A program made the translations under genes and the position numbers. A DNA stretch of 50,621 bases, taken from contig CAJXLF010000017.1 in the NCBI GenBank assembly GCA_913055805.1, forward strand, positions 1 through 50,621. The letters are read 5' to 3'. The notes under the pieces are model-generated. The model saw only the letters and a program-made list of their open reading frames with translations. It was not told the origin of the DNA and searched no databases. Below, piece by piece: positions 24,308 through 32,599 of the stretch (position 1 is its first letter; each line of letters starts with the position of its first letter). The DNA comes from an uncultured Salinisphaerales bacterium. GTDB lineage: Bacteria > Pseudomonadota > Gammaproteobacteria > Nevskiales > CAJXLF01.

Positions 24308-25684
24308 CTATCGAATCAGGATGAATAGTGCCCCGTTGCCTCGGCGGACGTGCAGTAGCAGCTTGCCAGTGCTGCGGGTCAGGTCCCTGAAGCTGCTGAG
24401 ATCGGTGACTGCCTTGCGGTTGACCGAGGTGATCACATCACCCACTTGCAGTCCTGCCCGCTGTGCAGCACTGCCGGCCTCCACCTTGGCTACCATGACG
24501 CCTTCAACGCGGCCGGCGAGTGGGTGTGAAGGATCGATTTCGCTGAAAGCCGCGCCTGTGAGGCCTGCATGCAGATCCGAGGAGGCGAGGTTCTCTTCCA
24601 CCGCGGCCTGGATGGTAGCGCTGACAATACGGGGTTTGCCATCGCGCAGCAGTTCAATGCGCGCCTTGTCGCCAATTCGCATGAGGCCGACGATATTGCG
24701 CATCTGGGCGAAATCCTTTACTTCCTGGTCATTGATCGTGACGATGACATCGCCGGGTTCAACGCCGGCCTTGTCGGCCGCCGAATCAGGTACGACCTGC
24801 GCAACCACCACGCCGCGATTGCGTTTGAGATTGAAAGCCTTGGCCAGTTCGCTGGTAAGGTCCTGACCGATAATGCCAAGACGGCCACGCTCTACCTGGC
24901 CATGCTTGATTATCTGCTCGCTGACGGCGCTGACCAGGTTGGTGGGGATGGCGAAACCGATGCCGATGTTGCCGCCGCTGCGCGAAAGGATAGCGGTATT
25001 GATACCGACCAGCTCGCCCTTGAGATTCACCAGTGCGCCACCTGAATTACCGGGATTGATGGAGGCGTCGGTCTGGATGAAATCCTCATAACGTTTACCC
25101 AGTCCGTGTCGGCCGAGGCCGCTTACGATGCCCGAAGTCACGGTCTGGCGCAGGCCGAAGGGGTTGCCTACGGCAACCACGAAATCGCCTACGCGCAGGC
25201 TGTCAGAGTCTGCCACTGGCAGAGCGGTGAGTCTTTCTCCTTCAATCTTCAGCAACGCAATGTCGGTTTCCGGATCAGCGCCGATCAGTTCAGCTTCGAA
25301 TTCGCGATCGTCACCCAGACGCACCAGGATGGTGTCGGCATTGGCAATCACGTGGTGGTTGGTGACCACATAACCCTTTTTTGCGTCGATGATGACGCCC
25401 GAGCCCACCGATTGATTTTCGCGTTTGCGGGGCTGTTCCGGCATGTCGAAGAAATGCCGGAAGAAGGGGTCGTTGAAGAAAGGGTGCATCTGCATTTCGA
25501 CTTCGCCGGTGGCGACAATGTTGACCACCGAGGGCAGTACACGCTCAAGCATTGGCGCCAGCGTCGGAGCATCCTGGTCGAGCAGTTCAGCAGGTAAGGC
25601 TGCCTGGGCATTCATCGGCAGGGCCGTGCACAGCAGGCCGGCCACGAACAGTGTGGCGAGGGTTTTGCCAGATGGCTTTTTCAT
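24308..25684 (-). CDS. DegQ/DegP-type periplasmic serine endoprotease
   Basis: A 458-residue HtrA-family protease that degrades misfolded periplasmic proteins. ATG 25684 follows AAGGA by eight bases and opens a signal peptide (MKKPSGKTLATLFVAGLLCT, cleavage after ALPMNAQA). The trypsin-like domain shows the catalytic His in YVVTNHHVIANADTILV (about residue 110), Asp in PETDIALLKIEGERL (about 140) and Ser in INPGNSGGALVNLKGELVGI (about 215). Two PDZ domains follow (GRLGIIGQDLTSELAKAF and GVMVAKVEAGSAAQRAGLQ). Two PDZ domains and the short Q-linker fit DegQ or MucD better than DegS. It is a monocistronic or leader gene, with hemD upstream in the same direction. Confidence 0.94.
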   Translation of the reverse strand: MKKPSGKTLATLFVAGLLCTALPMNAQAALPAELLDQDAPTLAPMLERVLPSVVNIVATGEVEMQMHPFFNDPFFRHFFDMPEQPRKRENQSVGSGVIIDAKKGYVVTNHHVIANADTILVRLGDDREFEAELIGADPETDIALLKIEGERLTALPVADSDSLRVGDFVVAVGNPFGLRQTVTSGIVSGLGRHGLGKRYEDFIQTDASINPGNSGGALVNLKGELVGINTAILSRSGGNIGIGFAIPTNLVSAVSEQIIKHGQVERGRLGIIGQDLTSELAKAFNLKRNRGVVVAQVVPDSAADKAGVEPGDVIVTINDQEVKDFAQMRNIVGLMRIGDKARIELLRDGKPRIVSATIQAAVEENLASSDLHAGLTGAAFSEIDPSHPLAGRVEGVMVAKVEAGSAAQRAGLQVGDVITSVNRKAVTDLSSFRDLTRSTGKLLLHVRRGNGALFILIR

Positions 25685-25763
25685 GAGTGAATCCTTCGTC
25701 ATTTTCACGCGAATTATCCGGAGAAGCTGCTATGACCGGGATTTCGCTCCGGAGTTTCCCCGG

Positions 25764-26585
25764 TTATTTATTCAAATACTGGGCCAATGCATTGACCAGC
25801 GGTTTCAGGAAGTAACTTTCCTGCGGCATGAGGTCTACCTTTACACCGGCATTTTCCAGCGTCTCGGCCACCAGCGGCCCGACGGCGGCGACACAGCAGC
25901 CAGCCAAGCCATCCTGCAGTTCAGGCAGCAGGCTCTGCTTGCGCGCCACGGAAAACAGGCGGTCAACTTGCGGGCTGCTGGTAAAGGCTATGGCGTCAAT
26001 GGCCCTGTTTTTCAAGTGCTGGATCAGATCAGCCACCTTGTCGGCGTCGGTGGCGTCGGCGTAAATATAAGGCGCTACCGGGAAACTTTTGGCGCCGGCC
26101 TTGTCCAGAAAAGACATCAGGGAGAGATTCGGGTTTTCTCCGTACAATTGCACGGCTACCCTGCGTCCCGACAGGTTCTGCCGGCTGAGGGTTTCGATAA
26201 TGCCCGCGGTGGTGGGGGCATCGGCCGGCAGGTCGCTGGACAGCCCGAGTTTGCGCAGTTCCCTGGCAGGCTTGGGGCCTCGGGTAATCTTGCGCAGACT
26301 GCCCAGCGCCGTCACAAAGTCCTCATGCAGATCGGCGCGTTCGGCAAAGCCCAGCAGGCGGCGCAATCCTTCGCCGGTGAGCAGGATCAGGTCATCGAAT
26401 TCGCCGGCGCAGCAGCGGCGTAACCAGTCTTCTACGGGGCCTTGTTCCGGGGTGTCGAAAATCCCGACCAGCGGGCAGCGCAGGGTGGAAGCGCCGCGTT
26501 TTTCCAGCATGTCGGCAAAGAGGTCGAGTTCACGGGTTTCGGGCAGGGCGATACAGCGGCCCTGGAGACTTTGTTCTATGGCCAT
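25764..26585 (-). CDS. hemD: Uroporphyrinogen-III synthase family protein
   Basis: HemD closes hydroxymethylbilane to uroporphyrinogen III in heme and siroheme synthesis. The 273-residue protein has the two-domain HemD layout: LQGRCIALPETRELDLFADM, then FDDLILLTGEGLRRLLGF in domain 1, and ALGSLRKITRGPKPARELRK, GRRVAVQLYGENPNLSLM and AIAFTSSPQVDRLFSVA in domain 2. HemD is poorly conserved, so fold-level motifs carry the call. It is not next to hemC or hemX as is usual; it lies between a PEBP gene (12 bp) and degQ. Some HemD-like proteins are parts of regulators, but no DNA-binding domain is present here. Confidence 0.82.
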   Translation of the reverse strand: MAIEQSLQGRCIALPETRELDLFADMLEKRGASTLRCPLVGIFDTPEQGPVEDWLRRCCAGEFDDLILLTGEGLRRLLGFAERADLHEDFVTALGSLRKITRGPKPARELRKLGLSSDLPADAPTTAGIIETLSRQNLSGRRVAVQLYGENPNLSLMSFLDKAGAKSFPVAPYIYADATDADKVADLIQHLKNRAIDAIAFTSSPQVDRLFSVARKQSLLPELQDGLAGCCVAAVGPLVAETLENAGVKVDLMPQESYFLKPLVNALAQYLNK

Positions 26586-26597
26586 GCAGAGCGGGGT

Positions 26598-27227
26598 CTA
26601 GAGCGAAACATCCGGGTTGAGGCGATAACGTCCCGTCAGGGTTGCCTGGTCGAGGATATGGCCCTCGATCGCCTCCAGTACGTCCCGGGCAGTGAAAGCG
26701 CCTTCCACCGGGCAGCGCTTCAAATCGGTGGCGTACAATGTGAAATGATAATGATGCACGATGCTGTCGTTCCATGGCGGACAGGGGCCATCGTACCCCA
26801 GGTAGGTGCCGGCCATATCCGGATCACCGGCGAACCAGCCGGTGTAGTCATTCTGCCCCTGCCTTGATCCCAGGGGGCCCTTGGGGTCTGTTTTTCCGCA
26901 AGCGGTAATCTTGTCGGAGCAGGCGCCTTCTTCCAGTTCTGTCGTGCCCGGATTCATATCCACCATGACCCAGTGGCTGAAGTCTGCGCGGGGCAGATCG
27001 GCGGGCACAGTACGGCCTTCCTGATTGACATCATCCGGCTTGGTGGGAACGTCGCTGTCCAGACAGACCAGTACCAGCGAGCGGGTGCCTTCGGGTACAT
27101 CGGTCCAGGACAGTTGCGGGCTGTAGTTGTCGCTCAGCCGCACATGGCTGGCGGGATCAATGACGCCAAAGGCACAGCGTTCGGGAATGACGCCATTGTG
27201 TTCGAAGCTGCTGCTGCTGATTTTCAT
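26598..27227 (-). CDS. YbhB/YbcL-family PEBP-like protein
   Basis: A 209-residue phosphatidylethanolamine-binding-protein-like (Raf kinase inhibitor-like) protein. Visible family segments are RLSDNYSPQLSWTDVPEGTR, LVLVCLDSDVPTK, the ligand-site DFSHWVMVDMNPGTTELEEG, YLGYDGPCPPWNDSIVHHYH, and the C-terminal EGHILDQATLTGRY. No signal peptide is present, so a cytoplasmic location is likely. The bacterial function of this family is largely unknown. The gene lies between sohB and hemD, all in the same direction with short gaps, so they may be cotranscribed without being functionally linked. Confidence 0.94.
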   Translation of the reverse strand: MKISSSSFEHNGVIPERCAFGVIDPASHVRLSDNYSPQLSWTDVPEGTRSLVLVCLDSDVPTKPDDVNQEGRTVPADLPRADFSHWVMVDMNPGTTELEEGACSDKITACGKTDPKGPLGSRQGQNDYTGWFAGDPDMAGTYLGYDGPCPPWNDSIVHHYHFTLYATDLKRCPVEGAFTARDVLEAIEGHILDQATLTGRYRLNPDVSL

Positions 27228-27253
27228 GCTTGACTCCTGATAATCGAGCAGGC

Positions 27254-28264
27254 CTAGAACGATGAGCGCAGGCGCTCGCTGAGTTCTCCAAGGCCGCCCA
27301 TGATTTTCTGTTGCAGGGATTTATGCGCCTTGTAGTGTATCGAATACAGATCGCGATCCTTACTGGCTTCCAGCAGATAGTCATCACTGGTTTTCAGCTC
27401 ATCTACCAGGCGCCGGCTTACGGCCTGGGCGCCATACCAGTGTTCACCTGTGGCTACCTTGTCGATTTCCACCTGGGGCCGGTTGTCCTGCACGAAATGC
27501 TTGAACAGCTGATGCGTTTCTTCCAGCTCCTCACGGAATTTTTCGCGGGCCGCATCGGTATTTTCACCAAACACGGTTAATGTGCGCTTGAATTCGCCGG
27601 CGGTGTGCTGTTCGAAATCGATATCGTGCTTTTTCAGCAGGCGGTTGAAATTGGGCAGCTGGGCGACGACTCCGATGGAGCCGATGACCGCGAAGGGGGC
27701 GGCAATGATGCGGTCGGCCACACAGGCCATCATGTAACCACCGCTGGCGGCTACCTTGTCCACCGAGGCTGTCAGCTTTACTCCGGCATCGCGAATACGA
27801 CGCAACTGGGAGGCTGCCAGACCATAGCCGTGTACCATGCCGCCCGGGCTTTCCAGGCGCACCAGCACTTCATCCTCGGCGCCGGCTACCTGTAGCACCG
27901 CACTGATTTCCTCACGCAGGTCATCCACTGCTGAAGCGCGGATATCACCGTCGAAATTCAGCACAAACAGGCGCTTGCGTTGCTCGGCCTTGCCCAGTTT
28001 GGCAGCTTTTTTCTGTTGTTTGGCCTCGTTCTTTTTCTGCTTGTGCAATGCCTTGAGTTCATGCGCGTTCAACAACTCGTGGTTGAGAGCGTCCGCCATG
28101 TGTTCATAGCGCCGGTTGAGATGCTTGATCTCGATCTGTTCTTCCATGTGCTCACGCAGATGGCGGCGCATGTTGGCGATCATGGCCAGAACAAACAGCA
28201 CGGCGATGACGAGAGTGGCGGTTTTGGCCAGGAACAGGCCGTACTGCAGTAAATAATCAATCAT
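27254..28264 (-). CDS. sohB: Inner-membrane S49 peptidase SohB
   Basis: A 336-residue signal-peptide-peptidase-family protease. The N-terminal membrane segment (MIDYLLQYGLFLAKTATLVI) and a charged SohB_N coiled region (HLNRRYEHMADALNHELLNA; KKNEAKQQKKAAKLGKAEQR) precede the S49 domain. The catalytic Ser is in SVDKVAASGGYMMACVADRI (about residue 185), and the Lys of the Ser-Lys dyad lies further on, near NFNRLLKKHDIDFEQHTAGE / FKRTLTVFG. In E. coli, extra sohB suppresses loss of DegP; here a degQ-type gene is 2 kb away on the same strand. The family assignment is firm. Confidence 0.96.
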   Translation of the reverse strand: MIDYLLQYGLFLAKTATLVIAVLFVLAMIANMRRHLREHMEEQIEIKHLNRRYEHMADALNHELLNAHELKALHKQKKNEAKQQKKAAKLGKAEQRKRLFVLNFDGDIRASAVDDLREEISAVLQVAGAEDEVLVRLESPGGMVHGYGLAASQLRRIRDAGVKLTASVDKVAASGGYMMACVADRIIAAPFAVIGSIGVVAQLPNFNRLLKKHDIDFEQHTAGEFKRTLTVFGENTDAAREKFREELEETHQLFKHFVQDNRPQVEIDKVATGEHWYGAQAVSRRLVDELKTSDDYLLEASKDRDLYSIHYKAHKSLQQKIMGGLGELSERLRSSF

Positions 28265-28350
28265 AGAAAGTATTCTGTTACCTGAATTCTGTGAGTTGCA
28301 TTTGGATATTGTCGACCGGCGATTCTAGCATTGCCTGCGGTCACGGCGTT

Positions 28351-29334
28351 TCAGCCTGCCATGTGCTTGCGGATAATCGCAGTCAGGGCTTTGATGTGTT
28401 CCGGTCGTTCATTCAGTGCGGGAATATAGTGCAGTTGCTCACCTCCTGCCGCCTTGAAGACGTCGGCGTTTTCCACCCGGATTTCCTCCAGGGTTTCCAG
28501 GCAGTCCGCGGGGAAGCCCGGGCAGATCACGTCCACAGTCCTGATGCCGGCCGCTCCCCAGGCGGCGAGCGTTTTGTCGGTATAGGGTTGCAGCCAGGCG
28601 GCCTTGCCGAAACGGCTCTGGTAAGTCATGGCCCAGTCCGCTTCGCCAAGCTGCAGCGCATTAGCCAGCAGGGTGGCCGTGTGCTCGCATTGCCGTGCAT
28701 AGGGATCACCCAGCTCAACATTGCGTTGCGGAATGCCGTGAAAGGACATCAACAGGCGCTGCGCTTTGCCATGCGCTTGCCAATGCGCCTGCACACTACT
28801 GGCCAGTGCAGCAATGTAGGCGGGTTCGTCATGGTAGTCGCGGACCATGTTCAGAGCAGGCAGATTGCGCTGGCTGCGGCAGAAATCGAACACGGCATCG
28901 AACACCGAAGCCGTGGTGGTGGCCGAGTACTGTGGATACATAGGCAACACGATGATCTGATTACAGCCCTGTTCGCGAAGTTTTTGCAGAGCCGCCGCCA
29001 GGTCCGGGTTGCCGTAGCGCATGGCCAGCTCCACGTGAGCAGCTTCGCCCAGGCTGGCCTGCAGCGCGGCCGCCTGCTGCCGGGAAATGGCCAGCAGGGG
29101 AGAGCCTCCCTCAGTCCAGATGGCTGCATAGTTCCCGGCAACGCGTCCTGGACGCAGTGTCAGTATCAGGCCATAGAGAATCGGCAGCCAGATCAGGCGG
29201 GGAATCTCCACCACGCGCCGGTCGCTGAGAAATTCGGCCAGGTAGCGGCGTACTGCTTTTGCTGTCGGTGCATCCGGGGTGCCGAGATTGACCAGCAGCA
29301 CTCCGCTAGGGGGGTTACTGCGTTCCAAAGACAT
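28351..29334 (-). CDS. hemH: Ferrochelatase
   Basis: HemH inserts ferrous iron into protoporphyrin IX, the final step of protoheme synthesis. The 327-residue product shows the N-terminal VLLVNLGTPDAPTAKAVRRY and FLSDRRVVEIPRLIWLPIL, the active-site His in RLLMSFHGIPQRNVELGDPY (about residue 193), the conserved FGKAAWLQPYT, and the C-terminal acidic Glu in CPGFPADCLETLEEI. It stands alone between sohB and the AGCS symporter, all on the minus strand. It and hemD are the only two heme genes in the window, and they are not adjacent. Confidence 0.97.
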   Translation of the reverse strand: MSLERSNPPSGVLLVNLGTPDAPTAKAVRRYLAEFLSDRRVVEIPRLIWLPILYGLILTLRPGRVAGNYAAIWTEGGSPLLAISRQQAAALQASLGEAAHVELAMRYGNPDLAAALQKLREQGCNQIIVLPMYPQYSATTTASVFDAVFDFCRSQRNLPALNMVRDYHDEPAYIAALASSVQAHWQAHGKAQRLLMSFHGIPQRNVELGDPYARQCEHTATLLANALQLGEADWAMTYQSRFGKAAWLQPYTDKTLAAWGAAGIRTVDVICPGFPADCLETLEEIRVENADVFKAAGGEQLHYIPALNERPEHIKALTAIIRKHMAG

Positions 29335-29381
29335 ACTCGCGCCTTTGCGCCTTTGCGTGAGAAGGATTCATTGTTACTTGT

Positions 29382-31049
29382 TCAGGGATTGATATCACCG
29401 GTTTTCAGGCGTGCCGCATAATCCTTGTAGGCCGCCATGGCCTTGAAGCCCAGCAAGAGCATGAGACTCAGGTTGATAACGACCATGAAACCCATGCCGA
29501 TGGTGCTGATGGCGTCGAGTTGCTGCGCGGTGTTGATAAAACCCAGACAGGCTACGGCGATAAGCACGCAGTAGATGACCCGGTAGGGCAGGACGCCATT
29601 ATCACCGAACAGGTAGATAATGCCCTGCTCGCCGTAGTATCCCCAGGTGATCATGGTGGAGATGGCAAACAGCCAGACCGCCAGGGTGACCATCCACATG
29701 CCGAGTCCGTCAAATGCGCTGTCAAAGGCCTTGGCGGTCAGCGTCGAGGCGGTGTAATCGGCATAGAGTCCCTTGTTAGTCAGGCGTGGTGCATAGTCCA
29801 TGGCCAGCGGCTGCCATTCAACCTGCAGGCCCAGCTCGTTCTGGATCACGGTGCCGTAAAGACGTTTTCTTTCAGCGCCGTTATTCGTTTCCATGGGGCT
29901 CTGCACCACCACGAAAACAGCGTCACCGGTACGCCACTCACCGTCCTCCCGCGGCGGCAAGCCGGTTTTCGTAAGCAGCCAGCCGTCAGGAGTGCTGGTA
30001 ACTTCGGGCGCTTGCGCCCAGTGAGCTGTTGGCGCGCGTTGCCAGATGCCGCTGGAGAGTATGACCAGGGCAGTAATGGTGCAGACCACCAGTGTATCGA
30101 TAAACGGTTCCAGACCGGCCACGACGCCTTCGGTAACGGGTTCACGGGTCTTGACTGCCGAGTGAGCGATAGGTGCACTGCCCATGCCGGCTTCGCTGGA
30201 AAACAGGGCGCGCTTCATGCCGAACATGAAAGCAGTGCCCAGACTGGCTCCGACAAATGCCCCGCTGGCTTCGGCCGGCGAGAACGCCGATTCGAAAATG
30301 AGGCGGAAGATGGCAGGCAACTGCTCGGCATTGCTGACCAGCACAAACAGTCCGGCAATGATGTAGATCATGCACATGAAGGGCACCAGCATGCCGGCAA
30401 TCTGGCCGATGCGCTTGATGCCGCCAATGATGACCAGGGCCACAATGGTGGCCAGGATCAGACCGGTGATCCAGGGTTCGACGCCGAAATATTCACGCGT
30501 GGTGTCGCCCACGCTCCAGGACTGGAACATGTTGCCGCCGGTGAAGGCGAACAGGATCAGGGGCAGAGCGAACAGGGCGCCCACGAAAGCGCCGATGCCG
30601 GCCAGGCGTGGACTGAGTTCAGCCAGTCCTCGTTTGGCCACCCACATGGTGCCGCCATGAGGATTGTCCGGATCGTCGGTATTTCGATACAGCATCGACA
30701 GCAGCACCTCGGTGCTTTTTACCGCCATACCGGCAAAGCCGACCATCCACATCCAGAACACGGCACCCGGGCCGCCGATTTCCACTGCAATGGCCACGCC
30801 GGCAATATTCCCCAGGCCGACGGTGGCGGACAGGGCCGCGGAAAGTGCCTGGAAATGACTGAGTACGCCCGGCCCCTTGCCACTGGTCCATTTGCCGCTG
30901 AGCAGGCCTATGCCGTGTGTCAGCGAGCGGTACTGGATAAAGCCGCTCCACAGGGTAAAGAGCACGCCGACACACAGCAGGGTAATGAGTACCGGTTTGG
31001 ACAGCATGATGCCGTTGATAACATCAATCAGGGCAAAGAACTCGGTCAC
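29382..31049 (-). CDS. Sodium:alanine/glycine symporter (AGCS family) with an extra loop
   Basis: An inner-membrane AGCS-family Na+/amino-acid cotransporter, 555 residues against about 450-490 for typical members. Family signatures include SALSATVGLGNIAGVAIAVE, EIGGPGAVFWMWMVGFAGMA, MKRALFSSEAGMGSAPIAHS, and WGYYGEQGIIYLFGD in the C-terminal half. The added length is a soluble-looking stretch of roughly 90-100 residues (about 340-435; ends near SSGIWQRAPTAHW and TNKGLYADYTASTLTAKAFD) between two membrane segments. It is strand-rich and contains no hydrophobic helix. The gene lies 52 bp downstream of an SNF-family sodium symporter on the same strand. The transported amino acid is not determined. 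Confidence 0.93.
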   Translation of the reverse strand: MTEFFALIDVINGIMLSKPVLITLLCVGVLFTLWSGFIQYRSLTHGIGLLSGKWTSGKGPGVLSHFQALSAALSATVGLGNIAGVAIAVEIGGPGAVFWMWMVGFAGMAVKSTEVLLSMLYRNTDDPDNPHGGTMWVAKRGLAELSPRLAGIGAFVGALFALPLILFAFTGGNMFQSWSVGDTTREYFGVEPWITGLILATIVALVIIGGIKRIGQIAGMLVPFMCMIYIIAGLFVLVSNAEQLPAIFRLIFESAFSPAEASGAFVGASLGTAFMFGMKRALFSSEAGMGSAPIAHSAVKTREPVTEGVVAGLEPFIDTLVVCTITALVILSSGIWQRAPTAHWAQAPEVTSTPDGWLLTKTGLPPREDGEWRTGDAVFVVVQSPMETNNGAERKRLYGTVIQNELGLQVEWQPLAMDYAPRLTNKGLYADYTASTLTAKAFDSAFDGLGMWMVTLAVWLFAISTMITWGYYGEQGIIYLFGDNGVLPYRVIYCVLIAVACLGFINTAQQLDAISTIGMGFMVVINLSLMLLLGFKAMAAYKDYAARLKTGDINP

Positions 31050-31101
31050 TTGGTTTCCTTTGGGGATTTGGCGATATTCCCTGTTAGTTCATTCCAGGTC
31101 A

Positions 31102-32427
31102 TCAATTGAGGCTGCTGATGAGAATCCAGAGGATGCCCAGCGGCGCCAGATAGCGCAGGATAAAGAGCCACAGACCGGTTGCCGGCACCGGCAATGTACC
31201 TTCATTGGTAATGGCCTTGATCGCCTTGGGGCCGAGTCTCCAGCCCACGAAAAGCGCAGTGAACAGGGCGCCCACCGGCAGCATCAGGTTTACGGACAGG
31301 TATTCCATCCAGTCCATGAAACCCTTGTCCATGAACTTCGCGTCCCAGACACCCAGGGAGAGCGAAGAAGGAATGCCCAGTCCGAAACAGATCAGACTCA
31401 CCATGATGGTGGCCTTGCGGCGGCTCATCTTGTGTTCATCCACAAAATAGGCCACCACGACCTCCAGCAGAGACACCGCCGAGGTCAGGGCGGCAATGGC
31501 CAGCAGGATGAAGAACAGGATGCCGAAAAACTGGCCGCCGGGAATGGCGGCGAAGACGGCCGGCAGCGTAATGAAGGTGAGGCCCGGCCCGGCGCCCGGA
31601 CTCAGGCCGGCAGCGAATACGGCCGGCAGGATGGCAAAGCCGGCGAGAATGGCCACGCTGGTGTCCAGGACCACCACCATGGAGGCATCCGCCGGCAGGT
31701 TGTGGTCCTTGGGCATATACGAGCCATAGGTAATCAGGGCGCCCATACCCAGAGATAGCGAAAAGAACGCCTGGCCGATGGCGGCGGTAAAGGTGTTGGT
31801 GCTGACCTTGTCCCAGTCGGGAATCAGGAAGAAGCGAATGCCTTCTTCAGCACCCGGCAGGGTGATGGAACGCACCACGAGCACGATGAGGATGAGGAAC
31901 AGGATGGGCATGAAAATCTTGGAGGCCCGCTCGATGCCGGAACCGATGCCATGGGCCACAACCAGGGCGCAGAGTCCCATGAATATGCCGGCGTAGAGGA
32001 CCGGCTCAATCGGATTGCTGATGAACTCGCCAAAGACTTGTTCAAGATTGGCGGGACTGGCATCGGCCAGACTGCCATGCGCCATCAGGAAGACGTAGGC
32101 CAGTGTCCAGCCGGCCACCACTATATAAAAGGAGAGAATGACGAAGCCGGCGACGACGCCCATCATGCCGACCAGCGGCCATTGACCGCCGCCCAGGCGT
32201 TTGAAGGCACCGACCGGGTTGCGCTGGGTCATGCGTCCGACCACCAGTTCCGCCATGACAACCGCCAGGCCAAATACCATGATGAACAGGAGATAGATCA
32301 GCAGAAAGGCGCCGCCACCCTCTTCACCGGTGGTGTAGGGGAAGCGCCAGATGTTGCCCAGCCCCACCGCCGAGCCGGCCGTGGCCATGATGAAACCGAA
32401 ACGGGTCCCCCAGCTTTCACGTGTCAT
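31102..32427 (-). CDS. Neurotransmitter:sodium symporter (SNF) family transporter
   Basis: A 441-residue bacterial NSS/SNF-family (LeuT-like) Na+-dependent transporter. ATG 32427 follows GAGGAG; an in-frame ATG at 32502 upstream adds an Arg/Cys-rich tail unlike the family. The N-terminus carries the hallmark TRFGFIMATAGSAVGLGNIW and RFPYTTGEEGGGAFLLIYLL, which contain the unwound helix 1 sodium/substrate site, and later segments include AIGQAFFSLSLGMGALITYG. About 11-12 membrane segments are present. It probably imports an amino acid, possibly Trp or another neutral one; the substrate cannot be read. An AGCS symporter follows on the same strand. Confidence 0.95.
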   Translation of the reverse strand: MTRESWGTRFGFIMATAGSAVGLGNIWRFPYTTGEEGGGAFLLIYLLFIMVFGLAVVMAELVVGRMTQRNPVGAFKRLGGGQWPLVGMMGVVAGFVILSFYIVVAGWTLAYVFLMAHGSLADASPANLEQVFGEFISNPIEPVLYAGIFMGLCALVVAHGIGSGIERASKIFMPILFLILIVLVVRSITLPGAEEGIRFFLIPDWDKVSTNTFTAAIGQAFFSLSLGMGALITYGSYMPKDHNLPADASMVVVLDTSVAILAGFAILPAVFAAGLSPGAGPGLTFITLPAVFAAIPGGQFFGILFFILLAIAALTSAVSLLEVVVAYFVDEHKMSRRKATIMVSLICFGLGIPSSLSLGVWDAKFMDKGFMDWMEYLSVNLMLPVGALFTALFVGWRLGPKAIKAITNEGTLPVPATGLWLFILRYLAPLGILWILISSLN

Positions 32428-32554
32428 GCAGTCTCCTCGGTCTGCTTTCTGCCTTAGTTCCCTGCAGCAAAATCCGGGCCTGTGTTCAAGCCGCTTATGC
32501 ATTGAAGCAGGCTTAGTGTATCCAAACTGCCGGTAGCTGACAGGGTGCAGATAT

Positions 32555-32578
32555 AAAAAGGCCCCGCACTGCGGGGCC
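32555..32578 (-). terminator. Rho-independent terminator after the thiolase gene
   Basis: On the minus strand GGCCCCGC-AGT-GCGGGGCC is followed by TTTTT (32559-32555), 21 bp after the thiolase stop. The stem is the same as in the groEL terminator. Confidence 0.9.
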
Positions 32579-32599
32579 TTGTGTCATGCCCTAAGGGGC

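Noticed and set aside
29520-31109. 529-codon open frame antisense to the AGCS symporter
   Set aside because: Asp/His/Gln-rich translation typical of antisense to a membrane-protein gene; the symporter frame has clear family motifs.
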